Of a stretch of DNA of 50,914 bases, positions 1-7,081 are shown one piece after another. The position numbers and the translations under genes were made by a program. Where the stretch lies: positions 1 to 50,914 of the forward strand of contig JAKSIQ010000010.1 in assembly GCA_024398755.1 (NCBI GenBank). Reading direction: 5' to 3'. The notes beneath the pieces are model-generated. The model did no database searches and had not been told where the DNA came from. It saw only the letters and a program-made list of their open reading frames with translations. How positions within the stretch are numbered: the stretch's first letter is position 1; each line of letters starts with the position of its first letter. The DNA comes from Bacteroidaceae bacterium (GTDB lineage: Bacteria; Bacteroidota; Bacteroidia; Bacteroidales; Bacteroidaceae).

Positions 1-17
1 ACTAGCCATTTTCCAGA

Positions 18-120
18 CCGCGGTAAGTGAATACGCCTGTTTTGCTCACGAGAGCATAATGTTGCACGTATCAATACCCATACTTTTTCGGGCAAACCCC
101 ATCTATGCCTTCCCCCACTA
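18..120 (-). repeat. Dispersed repeat, long copy
   Basis: Read on the minus strand, this stretch starts with TAGTGGGGGAAGGCATAGAT and ends with CGTATTCACTTACCGCGG. The same two blocks recur at 23846-23907 on the plus strand, with only a few differences and about 38 internal bases missing there. The two copies are therefore one element in opposite orientation about 23.8 kb apart. No ORF fits inside it. It could be a small non-coding mobile element, a recombination relic or a repeated transcript-end structure; its function is unknown. Confidence 0.75.
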
Positions 121-259
121 AATTTCCACTGAGCCGGATTATTACCTGGCCGATACCACCACCGGCTTTAACATGAACCGCAAGCAGAACAATCGGAAGC
201 TGTCAAAGAAAATCATTCCGAGAGAGGATAGAATATCGGAACACTATTTACCCTCATGA
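121..259 (+). pseudogene. Possible C-terminal remnant of a coding sequence
   Basis: From 121 to the TGA at 257-259 one plus frame is open and reads like a basic C-terminal tail (EPDYYLADTTTGFNMNRK, then KLSKKIIPRED). An in-frame TAA sits just upstream, at the junction with the dispersed repeat at 18-120. The only ATG is at 173. It is too short to identify and could be chance, but its position between two repeat structures suggests debris of a rearrangement. Low confidence. Confidence 0.2.
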
Positions 260-262
260 GCT

Positions 263-396
263 AAGTTTTTCGGGAATGGTGTTAGAAAACCGTCGCCGCC
301 CGTGGCGTCGTGAACGGGAGGGGCCCGCTGCCAAAGGCAGTGGGAGGGATAGCGCCGTCAGGCGCGTAGTTTTCTAACACCATTTCCGAAAAACTT
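263..396. repeat. 28-bp inverted repeat enclosing three hairpins
   Basis: The arms at 263-290 and 369-396 are inverted copies of 28 bases with one mismatch. The 78 bases between them fold on themselves into three GC-rich hairpins: CGCC/GGCG near 294-307, CCCGCTGCC-AAA-GGCAGTGGG near 324-344, and GCGCC-GTCA-GGCGC near 351-364. The result is a cloverleaf-like structure of about 134 bases with an A/T-rich outer stem and a G/C-rich core. It lies 3' of the guaA-like gene, about 90 bases from its stop. It could be a small repeated element (MITE- or REP-like) or a structured RNA. Confidence 0.7.
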
Positions 397-487
397 TCCT
401 CCCCAAGAGTCCAAAACTCACAAAGCAACAGCCGCGACAAATGGCATGATATCCATCGGTCGCGGCTGTAAAGTTAATCTTATCCGA

Positions 488-1471
488 TCATTCCCACTCG
501 ATTGTGCCGGTTGGTTTCGGAGTCAGGTCGTACAGGACTCTGTTGACGCCCGGAACCTCGGTTACAATGCGCTGGGTTATGTGCTGGAGCAGGTCGAACG
601 GAATGTTCTCGACTGTAGCGGTCATGGCGTCACGGGTGTTCACCGCGCGGATAACAACCGGCCATTCCCATGCGCGCTGGTTGTTCTTGACACCTGTTGA
701 CTTGTAGTCAGGAACAAGTGTGAAATACTGCCATACCTTGCCTTCAAGACCGTTCTTGGCGAATTCCTCACGCAGAATTGCGTCACTTTCGCGTACAGCC
801 TCAAGACGCTCACGTGTAATGGCACCGGTGCAGCGTACGCCAAGTCCGGGACCTGGGAACGGCTGACGGTAGTTCATTGAATCCGGAAGACCGAGTTCGT
901 GACCTACCATGCGGACCTCGTCCTTGAACAGGAGCTTGATAGGCTCTACAAGTTCGAACTGGAGATCGTCAGGCAGACCGCCTACGTTGTGGTGTGACTT
1001 TACAGGACCTGATTCAACGATGTCCGGATATATGGTGCCCTGGGCAAGGAACTTCACGCCTTCAAGCTTGCGGGCCTCTTCTTCAAATACACGGATGAAC
1101 TCGCCGCCAATGATCTTGCGCTTCTGTTCAGGATCGGCAACACCTGCCAGCTTGTCCAGGAAACGGTCGGTAGCATCAACATATACGAGATTGGCCTTCA
1201 TTTCGTCGCGGAAAACGCGGACAACCTGCTCGGGCTCACCCTTGCGCAGAAGACCGTGGTTGACGTGTACAGAAACCAGCTGATTGCCTACAGCCTTGAT
1301 GAGAAGTGCTGCAACTACCGATGAATCAACACCGCCAGACAGTGCCAGAAGAACCTTTCCGTCACCAATCTGCTCACGGAGAGCCACGATCTGTTCATCA
1401 ATGAATTTCTTGGCGAGAGCAGGAGTTGTAATGCGCTCCATGTCTGCCGGACGTACGTTTCCAGTGTTCAT
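488..1471 (-). CDS. guaA: GMP synthase ATP-pyrophosphatase subunit without glutaminase domain
   Basis: Converts XMP to GMP with ATP and an ammonia donor, in de novo purine synthesis in the cytosol. The 327 residues begin at about the position of the second domain of ordinary GuaA. There is a PP-loop SGGVDSS at residues 45-51, the [11 protein letters not shown] segment near 70, a [16 protein letters not shown] segment near 153, and the C-terminal dimerisation domain ending in KPTGTIEWE. The class-I glutaminase domain (about 200 residues in the usual protein of about 520) is absent. A separate glutaminase, as in archaeal two-subunit GMP synthases, or free ammonia would be needed. The genome may also encode a full-length GuaA, making this a paralogue. 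The start at 1471 sits 19-20 bases after the expected start site of the TAATTTTG box. Confidence 0.9.
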   Translation of the reverse strand: MNTGNVRPADMERITTPALAKKFIDEQIVALREQIGDGKVLLALSGGVDSSVVAALLIKAVGNQLVSVHVNHGLLRKGEPEQVVRVFRDEMKANLVYVDATDRFLDKLAGVADPEQKRKIIGGEFIRVFEEEARKLEGVKFLAQGTIYPDIVESGPVKSHHNVGGLPDDLQFELVEPIKLLFKDEVRMVGHELGLPDSMNYRQPFPGPGLGVRCTGAITRERLEAVRESDAILREEFAKNGLEGKVWQYFTLVPDYKSTGVKNNQRAWEWPVVIRAVNTRDAMTATVENIPFDLLQHITQRIVTEVPGVNRVLYDLTPKPTGTIEWE

Positions 1472-1496
1472 ATTGATTGTTTTGGTTTTGATGCCG

Positions 1497-1504
1497 CAAA
1501 ATTA
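1497..1504 (-). promoter_or_regulatory. -7 box TAATTTTG of the guaA-like gene
   Basis: On the minus strand the box TAATTTTG matches the Bacteroidota -7 consensus TAnnTTTG and lies 26 bases upstream of the ATG at 1471. No clear TTTG is seen at -33; the upstream stretch is only T-rich. Confidence 0.5.
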
Positions 1505-1549
1505 CAAAAAACAGAGAAAAAAACGACACCTCAAAAATCAAAAACTATG

Positions 1550-1966
1550 CTAAAATCTCAATGTTTTTTCAAGCAGACTGACAACGTCGTCAATCTCCTG
1601 TTCCGATGGAGCCTGGACCGAGATTACTGCAAGTCTGCCACGATGATGTTCAAGGCACATTACTCTGATTTGTGATTCATCTTCACAATACACCTGGAAA
1701 CCGTATGCATGGCGGTTGTTGAAATTCCACTCCTGAATCGGATTGAAGTCTTCGGGGTCGTCGTCATCGAACCCCACCATATCGACATAATTCGTCAGAG
1801 CCTGGTCGGGAGCCGTGGAATCCTGAGGCATTTCAGCCTCGCTTATTTCAATCTCCACATTACCGCACGACGCATACGCATGCTGTTCCTCGGTTCCGAA
1901 CGGTCCGGGAACGATTTCAATTCCCTGCTTCCACTCCTGCGGCAGCTTCAGTGTAAGTCTTATCAT
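1550..1966 (-). CDS. Small acidic protein of unknown function
   Basis: A 138-residue soluble protein with no signal peptide or membrane segment. It is acidic, with an aspartate cluster (FDDDDPEDF) near residues 66-74, and has an alternating pattern of likely beta strands ending in a helix (SEQEIDDVVSLLEKTLRF). I do not recognise the family. It precedes the guaA-like gene on the same strand with a 78-base gap that contains the guaA promoter, so the two may be transcribed separately. A TAAATTTG box at 1989-1996 (minus strand) lies 23 bases before its ATG. Confidence 0.7.
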   Translation of the reverse strand: MIRLTLKLPQEWKQGIEIVPGPFGTEEQHAYASCGNVEIEISEAEMPQDSTAPDQALTNYVDMVGFDDDDPEDFNPIQEWNFNNRHAYGFQVYCEDESQIRVMCLEHHRGRLAVISVQAPSEQEIDDVVSLLEKTLRF

Positions 1967-1988
1967 ACATTTTCAATGTTTCGTTCTG

Positions 1989-1996
1989 CAAATTTA
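1989..1996 (-). promoter_or_regulatory. -7 box TAAATTTG upstream of the 138-aa gene
   Basis: TAAATTTG on the minus strand fits TAnnTTTG. A TTTT stands 19 bases upstream in place of the -33 TTTG, so the match is partial. Confidence 0.45.
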
Positions 1997-2085
1997 AGCG
2001 TTTTCATCAAACCGGAAAAACTCTTGTTTTTATGGCATGTGTGAATTATTTGTGAAATCCATTAATGACATATCTGTACGACAGC

Positions 2086-2184
2086 TAACTTTGCAGCCAG
2101 AAAGTCAAGGAAGCCGGTTGGCTCCCAAATAATTATTGGTATGATTAATGGAAAGCCTCCCGTCTGTGAAGATAGGAGGCTTTC
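2086..2184 (+). ncRNA. Possible small structured RNA or leader
   Basis: A TAACTTTG box at 2086-2093 could start transcription near 2100. The following sequence holds a small hairpin (AGCC-GGTT-GGCT, near 2112-2123) and a perfect 10-bp stem GAAAGCCTCC (2151-2160) / GGAGGCTTTC (2175-2184). No U-run follows, so the second hairpin is not a classical terminator. No ORF is evident. It may be a small RNA or an upstream control element for the lipoprotein gene. Weak support. Confidence 0.3.
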
Positions 2185-2207
2185 ACATAATGGGAAGGCG
2201 AGATTGC

Positions 2208-2241
2208 TTTTTTGCATTGCCGGAAAATAATGCCTAATTTT
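2208..2241 (+). promoter_or_regulatory. Promoter of the small ORF and fimbrillin-like gene
   Basis: A TTTTTTG, about 20 bases of spacer and TAATTTTG (ending near 2241) match the Bacteroidota promoter. Predicted transcription would begin near 2250, upstream of the 47-aa ORF and the lipoprotein. Confidence 0.5.
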
Positions 2242-2308
2242 GCGAATCATTTCAGAAATCATCTGACCTGACAACAAAAAACACTCTAATCTAATAAAAA
2301 GCAAAATT

Positions 2309-2452
2309 ATGATTGATTGCAAAGACGTGAACTATGTGGCTCCACATGTGAAAGCAGTGGAGGTCAAATCACAGCGTATGCTCTGCACGAGCAATCCCAT
2401 GAATGCGATTCAAAATGAACGTTACGAGATTGGTTCAACAGACTGGTTTTAA
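2309..2452 (+). CDS. 47-aa small protein upstream of a fimbrillin-like lipoprotein
   Basis: ATG at 2309 to TAA at 2450-2452 encodes 47 residues (MIDCKDVNYVAPHVKAVEVK and on to SQRMLCTSNP). From memory, short ORFs with a Y-x-x-P-x-V-x-x-V-x-V pattern followed by a LCxS motif are common in Bacteroidota next to fimbrillin or surface-protein genes; their role is unknown. Two cysteines, no signal peptide. It lies 15 bases before the next gene and probably shares its transcript. Confidence 0.5.
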   Translation: MIDCKDVNYVAPHVKAVEVKSQRMLCTSNPMNAIQNERYEIGSTDWF

Positions 2453-2467
2453 AATCCCGACAAGACA

Positions 2468-4288
2468 ATGAAAACATATATCCATATTTTGGCTGCCGCT
2501 GCGATAACAGTATTTAGCGGATGTGCAAATGACTTCACTCCAGAAGCAATGACTGTCAGCAACCGCAATCTTGTGTTCACAGCTACAATGGAAAACGGTG
2601 CAGGCAAATCACGCGCAACGATTGACAATACGCTAAACTGCGCATCGTGGGAAGAAGAAGACCTTATCAGCATAAACGGTGTGAATTACAGTGCGCAGAG
2701 CGCCGGCACACAGACCACATTCAAGGCCGCCAATGAAGGCGAAGAGGCCGAAGGTGATGTCTTCAAGGCGTACTTCCCGGCAGGGCTCTACAACAACGGC
2801 ACACTAACACTGCCGGGTGTGATTAGCGAAACATGGAAAGATGGCGCATTCAATATGCCGATGTACGCAAGCAGCACAACAACTGACCTTGCGTTCAAAA
2901 ACCTGTGCGGTGTACTGAAGGTCATTGTCAAAAGCACGCAGATTGCCAGAGTGAAGAGCATCAAGGTAAGTAGCCTCAACCATGCCACCAGCGGTGTGTT
3001 TACAGTAAATGGCAGCAACGCAGCCATACTTTCAAATAAAGACGCATCTGAGAACAATATTACAGTCACATATACTGAATCTGTCACAACTAGCGCCGAA
3101 GGTACGGCTTTCTACATTGCCATTCCTCCGCAAGTATACAATGAACTGATGATAGTTGTCAGCGATGGAACAAACAGCAAGGTAATGACAACCGCAAAAG
3201 GTGTTTATGTAGGTATTGAGCGCAACAAAATCTATCCGCTTGTGTTTGAGGACAACACCACTGGCGAGGTTAATGGCATTGGATGGGTACAGCTCTGGGC
3301 ACATGGTCCGAAATTTGCCGATCGGAATGCAGGAGGTAATTCATGTACGGATGCAGGAATATATTGCAATGGAAGAACGTTGTCAACATATGGCATAAAG
3401 CAAATACAAAATTTGTTAACAGCATGGCATGTACCCTCTGCAGCTGAAATTGATACACTCATAAAATATACCGACCAAATCTGGTGTAGCAACTATAATG
3501 AATCAGATAAAGCAGGTTTTCTGTTAACAGGCAAGGACGACTTCGCCAATAACAGCATATTCCTGCCGGCTGCCGGATATGGTAGTTATACTGGGAGTAG
3601 AGATTATGATGATGGACAATATAATCTACAAAACGTAGGTGTTGGCTATTACCTGACTTCAACAAGGTCAACAAATGAAAACTGGGCGGTCAAATATTTG
3701 CACCTCAATTACAATCAAAGCGAACAATCCTATGATATACGCATTAATACACTAGATTATGCCAACTTCTTTTCAGTCCGCCTGATTCTTAATGAAAATG
3801 AAAAGCCCACTAAGGGTACACTTCCAGCTGCCGGTGTGGACAATGCGATAAACTGGGTCCAGCTTTGGGAAAACGGACCTAAATTCGCAACAGTCAATGT
3901 CGGTGTAACCGATGGCAGTGAAACAAAGTCAGGCAACAGATATTCTTGGATAAATGACGGTTCCTTTGAATGGGGCAGCAACTGGCGTATGCCAACAAAA
4001 GAGGAAATGGATTCTCTTATATCAAGCAATAAATGCGAAACTTCATGGACTACCAAGAATGAAGTCAACGGATGGTTGTTCACCGGAAAGGGCAAGTTCT
4101 CAGACAACAGCATATTCATCCCTGCATTCTCGGCAGATCAAATGGCCAAAGGAAGTTATTGGACTGCAACCAGTGTCGCTGACAACCAAGAGAAAGCGTA
4201 CATGTTCATGTTCTCTGACACAGCATTATGGACAACGAAAGCATCAATAACCAATAGTTTTTACATAAGAGCTGTCGTCAATGAGTAA
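2468..4288 (+). CDS. Fimbrillin-like lipoprotein with two C-terminal repeat domains
   Basis: The 606-residue product begins with a lipoprotein signal peptide (MKTYIHILAAAAITVFSGC; lipid Cys at residue 19). Residues about 30-260 look like the two-part beta-sandwich of Bacteroidota fimbrillin-family proteins, with a hydrophobic ATxxxGxGK-like strand early and an ERNKIYPL-like end. Two homologous domains follow at about 272-440 and 457-606. Each starts with a W-V-Q-L-W-x-x-G-P-K-F-A motif, contains a W-x-x-P-(S/T)-x-x-E-(I/M)-D-(T/S)-L block, then GFLLTGK or GWLFTGK, the NNSIFLPA or DNSIFIPA block, and a Y-x-T-(S/A)-T segment. These resemble FISUMP/DUF1566-type carbohydrate- or surface-associated domains. 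It is probably an outer-membrane or surface-exposed lipoprotein, perhaps a pilus tip or adhesin. The partner is unknown. Confidence 0.75.
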   Translation: MKTYIHILAAAAITVFSGCANDFTPEAMTVSNRNLVFTATMENGAGKSRATIDNTLNCASWEEEDLISINGVNYSAQSAGTQTTFKAANEGEEAEGDVFKAYFPAGLYNNGTLTLPGVISETWKDGAFNMPMYASSTTTDLAFKNLCGVLKVIVKSTQIARVKSIKVSSLNHATSGVFTVNGSNAAILSNKDASENNITVTYTESVTTSAEGTAFYIAIPPQVYNELMIVVSDGTNSKVMTTAKGVYVGIERNKIYPLVFEDNTTGEVNGIGWVQLWAHGPKFADRNAGGNSCTDAGIYCNGRTLSTYGIKQIQNLLTAWHVPSAAEIDTLIKYTDQIWCSNYNESDKAGFLLTGKDDFANNSIFLPAAGYGSYTGSRDYDDGQYNLQNVGVGYYLTSTRSTNENWAVKYLHLNYNQSEQSYDIRINTLDYANFFSVRLILNENEKPTKGTLPAAGVDNAINWVQLWENGPKFATVNVGVTDGSETKSGNRYSWINDGSFEWGSNWRMPTKEEMDSLISSNKCETSWTTKNEVNGWLFTGKGKFSDNSIFIPAFSADQMAKGSYWTATSVADNQEKAYMFMFSDTALWTTKASITNSFYIRAVVNE

Positions 4289-4318
4289 AACTGACCGACC
4301 CATTATTACGCTATAAAG

Positions 4319-4348
4319 TTGACAACAGACAAAATTGTTGTATCTTTG
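4319..4348 (+). promoter_or_regulatory. Promoter of the purine permease gene
   Basis: TTG at 4319-4321, 19 bases, then TATCTTTG at 4341-4348: a full match to the Bacteroidota consensus. Transcription would start near 4355, leaving a leader of only about 20 bases, too short for a purine riboswitch. Confidence 0.65.
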
Positions 4349-4373
4349 AAATAGAATTCAGATAACAGCAACT

Positions 4374-5675
4374 GTGAATAGAACATCAACAGAAAACCTT
4401 TATCAGTTAGACGGCAGAGCAAAGCTGACCAAGGCTGTACCGTACGGACTGCAGCATGTGCTTGCTATGTTCGTTTCTAACGTCACACCTATCATCATTC
4501 TTGCAAACATAGTCGGACTTGAATCAGGTCTCTCCGCCAGCCTTGTCCAGAATGCAATGATAATAGCTGGAATTGGTACAATGATCCAGCTCTATCCGGT
4601 TTGGAGAATCGGTTCGCGCCTCCCGGTCGTTATGGGAATCAGTTTCACTTTCCTTTCCCTCTCTATAGGAATTGCAACCTCACAGGGAATGGGCACCCTC
4701 ATGGGCGCTGTCATTGTTGGTGGTATAGTTGAAGGTCTGCTCGGCCTGTTCGCATATAAATGGAAGAAGGTCATTTCTCCTATAATCGCTGCTGCGGTCG
4801 TGACGAGCATCGGCTTCTCACTGCTCCCGATCGGTGCGAATTCTTTTGCCGGCGGTGAAGGCGCTGCAGATTTTGGATCAGCAAAAAACTGGATAGTCGG
4901 AACCGTTACCCTGCTGACCTGTTTCGGCTTCTTCGCATTCGCAAAGGGCTTCCTGAAATCACTCTCAGTACTCATGGGCCTTATTGTCGGATACGTCCTG
5001 GCAGCATGCATAGGAATGGTCAATTTGTCGTTTACAAACGTTTCTGTAATCGACATTCCGGATTTCCTTCCTTTCAAACCGGAATTCAAACTTGGGGCAA
5101 TCCTCCCTATCATCTGTATCTACCTGGTCTCAGCTACTGAAACGATAGGTGACACCAGCGCTCTGACTTCATTTGCCTTCAAACGAGAACCGACCACCAA
5201 AGAACTTCAAGGATCAATCAGTTGTGATGGTTTCATCAGTTCACTTTCCGGGCTGTTCGGGTGTACCCCGATAACCTCGTTCAGCCAGAACATAGGTCTG
5301 CTTGCCATGAACCATGTAGTCAACCGCTTTACAATTGCGACCGGCGCGGCTATCATGATTATAGCCGGCCTGTTTCCGGCAATTGGCGTTGCGCTAACCA
5401 GCATTCCACAGTGCGTGCTCGGTGGTTGCACGATAATGATGTTCGGTTCCATTCTTTATACCGGCTTTGACATGATTGCGAGATGCGGTTTCACAAAGCG
5501 CAATCTCTGCATACTATCTTTGTCTCTCGGAATAGGTATAGGTTTTACGCAGGCCCCGGAAATGTTCAATATATTTCCTGACCTGATAAGAAGCGTGTTC
5601 GCTGACAACTGTGTCGCAATTGTGTTTCTGCTAGCCCTTATTCTTGACAGTTGTTTACCTGAAGATTCCAAATAA
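4374..5675 (+). CDS. NCS2-family purine (xanthine/uracil-type) permease
   Basis: A 433-residue inner-membrane transporter of the nucleobase:cation symporter-2 family, with the usual 13-14 hydrophobic segments. Family landmarks are the QHVLAMFVSNVTPIII start, the conserved SATETIGDTSALT segment near residue 255, and the signature TPITSFSQNIGLLAMN near 300, whose Q-N-x-G form is typical of xanthine/purine rather than uracil members. It probably imports xanthine or a related purine with H+ or Na+. Translation appears to start at a GTG (4374), the first start codon after the predicted transcription start. It is monocistronic by position; the adenylate kinase gene downstream has its own promoter. 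Confidence 0.88.
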   Translation: MNRTSTENLYQLDGRAKLTKAVPYGLQHVLAMFVSNVTPIIILANIVGLESGLSASLVQNAMIIAGIGTMIQLYPVWRIGSRLPVVMGISFTFLSLSIGIATSQGMGTLMGAVIVGGIVEGLLGLFAYKWKKVISPIIAAAVVTSIGFSLLPIGANSFAGGEGAADFGSAKNWIVGTVTLLTCFGFFAFAKGFLKSLSVLMGLIVGYVLAACIGMVNLSFTNVSVIDIPDFLPFKPEFKLGAILPIICIYLVSATETIGDTSALTSFAFKREPTTKELQGSISCDGFISSLSGLFGCTPITSFSQNIGLLAMNHVVNRFTIATGAAIMIIAGLFPAIGVALTSIPQCVLGGCTIMMFGSILYTGFDMIARCGFTKRNLCILSLSLGIGIGFTQAPEMFNIFPDLIRSVFADNCVAIVFLLALILDSCLPEDSK

Positions 5676-5734
5676 ATGGAAAAGTATCCAAAGCACTGGT
5701 TGACGTGCATTGGAAAAGTTTTATACGGGATTAA

Positions 5735-5765
5735 TTGGAACATTCCAAAACAGATTCTAAATTTG
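5735..5765 (+). promoter_or_regulatory. Promoter of the adk-cupin gene
   Basis: TTGG at 5735-5738, 19 bases, TAAATTTG at 5758-5765. The ATG of the adenylate kinase fusion is at 5798, leaving about 25 bases of leader. Confidence 0.65.
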
Positions 5766-5797
5766 CGGAGTTTTTTTGGATATAACCGTATAACCTA

Positions 5798-6787
5798 ATG
5801 AAATATTACATTCTTTTTGGCCCTCCAGGGGCTGGCAAAGGCACTCAGGCTGGTGCCATCTCAGAAAAGTACAACCTGAAGCATATCAGTACAGGTGAGC
5901 TTCTCCGTGCGGAAATTGCCGCAGGAAGTGAACTGGGCAAACAGGCAAAAAGCCTTATTGAAGCTGGAAAGCTTGTTCCGGACAGCGTTGTTGAAGGTAT
6001 GATAGAGAACACTTTCAATACTGAAAAAAATGTTGCAGGATTCCTGCTTGACGGTTTCCCACGCACGCTCGGACAGGCAAACGACCTTGACAAGATGCTT
6101 GAGTCACGTGGAGAAAAGGTAAACGCAGTACTCTCTATCATGATTTCTGACGAGACTATCAAATCACGTCTTGCACATCGTGCCCAGATTGAAGGTCGCG
6201 CCGACGATGCCAATCCCACGACAATACAGAACCGTATTGACACATATCACAAGCAGACCGAACCTCTGATAGAATTCTACAAGAATTGCGGAAAGTATTA
6301 TGAAGTTGACGGTGAATGCGGTGACATTGAAGATGTACGCAAGGCCATGTTCAACGTGTTTCGCGGTATGGACAAAAAGTTTCTGGACCGCCAGGTGGTA
6401 ATAGATGAAGATCTGCTGGATAAAGTTCAGCGCATGGCACAGGACTCTCCCCGACTCCGCATGAACTACGACCTGCGCAACAGTGAAGAGGACCAGTCAC
6501 AGCGTATGCTCAACGTCATGCTTCCGGGAACCAAGACTACAATCCACAAGCATAATCTGTCAAGCGAGACAATCATGCTGCTTCGTGGAAAGATGGATAC
6601 CGTGTTCTACAACGAGAACGGCGTGGAAAAGGAGCGCATCCACATGGGCGGTGACACCGGAGTGTTCGGTGTGAACATCCCCAAGGGACAGTGGCATACC
6701 TTTGAAGTGGAAGAACTGGCCATAATCTTCATGGCTCAGGACTGTGCATGGTCTCCTCTCACAAAAGAGGACATGCTTTCAAAGTAA
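5798..6787 (+). CDS. adk: Adenylate kinase fused to a WbuC-type cupin
   Basis: Residues 1-190 are a short-lid adenylate kinase (2 ADP to ATP + AMP): P-loop GPPGAGKGTQ at 8-17, STGELLR near 31, the LLDGFPRT AMP site near 82, and a lid beginning AHRAQIEGRADD without zinc cysteines. Residues about 195-329 form a separate cupin of the WbuC type: it begins DEDLLDKVQRMAQDSPRLRM, has QRMLNVMLPGTKTTIHKH (metal-binding histidines) and ends with IPKGQWHTFEV. WbuC-like proteins are normally free-standing and are often found in polysaccharide loci; their reaction is not settled. A single open frame with no stop joins the two domains, so this is a true fusion. The usual Adk is about 190-215 residues. It overlaps azlD tail to tail by 9 bases. 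Confidence 0.92.
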   Translation: MKYYILFGPPGAGKGTQAGAISEKYNLKHISTGELLRAEIAAGSELGKQAKSLIEAGKLVPDSVVEGMIENTFNTEKNVAGFLLDGFPRTLGQANDLDKMLESRGEKVNAVLSIMISDETIKSRLAHRAQIEGRADDANPTTIQNRIDTYHKQTEPLIEFYKNCGKYYEVDGECGDIEDVRKAMFNVFRGMDKKFLDRQVVIDEDLLDKVQRMAQDSPRLRMNYDLRNSEEDQSQRMLNVMLPGTKTTIHKHNLSSETIMLLRGKMDTVFYNENGVEKERIHMGGDTGVFGVNIPKGQWHTFEVEELAIIFMAQDCAWSPLTKEDMLSK

Positions 6788-7081
6788 CTGGGAAAGAAAA
6801 ACGCAGATACAGCACACAAGAGACACTGCAAGCATTCCCATGCCTTTCCAGGCACATGTAACACCTATCGCCAGCGTAGCCAACCCTATCGCTGGCGATG
6901 TTGTTTCCATAATTGCAGGAAATGTCATGACCGACAAGGTGATGTATGGCACATAATGAAAGAAGCTGCGGACGAACCGGTTTGTAATGCGTTCCTTCAG
7001 AAGCAGCAGAGGCAGCACACGCACCAGATTGGTTGTCAGTGCCGTCACAGCAATATATATGAAAATGTTTCTTTCAGTCAT
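6779..7081 (-). CDS. azlD: AzlD-type branched-chain amino acid exporter subunit
   Basis: A 100-residue, almost wholly hydrophobic protein with about four membrane segments (MTERNIFIYIAVTALTTNLV at the start, then LPLLLLKERITNRFVRSFFHYVPY). This matches the small AzlD partner of the AzlC exporter for branched-chain amino acids. The start at 7081 is preferred because it overlaps the end of azlC by 8 bases, and the longer frame adds an unrelated basic stretch. The 3' end overlaps the adk-cupin gene convergently by 9 bases, with no terminator between them. Confidence 0.88.
   Translation of the reverse strand: MTERNIFIYIAVTALTTNLVRVLPLLLLKERITNRFVRSFFHYVPYITLSVMTFPAIMETTSPAIGLATLAIGVTCAWKGMGMLAVSLVCCICVFLSQLL

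Noticed and set aside
2151-2184. Intrinsic terminator
   Set aside because: The stem is strong but no U-run follows on either strand, and no gene ends just upstream on the plus strand.
4349-4373. Purine riboswitch before the permease
   Set aside because: Only about 20 bases lie between the predicted transcript start and the GTG, too short for an aptamer.
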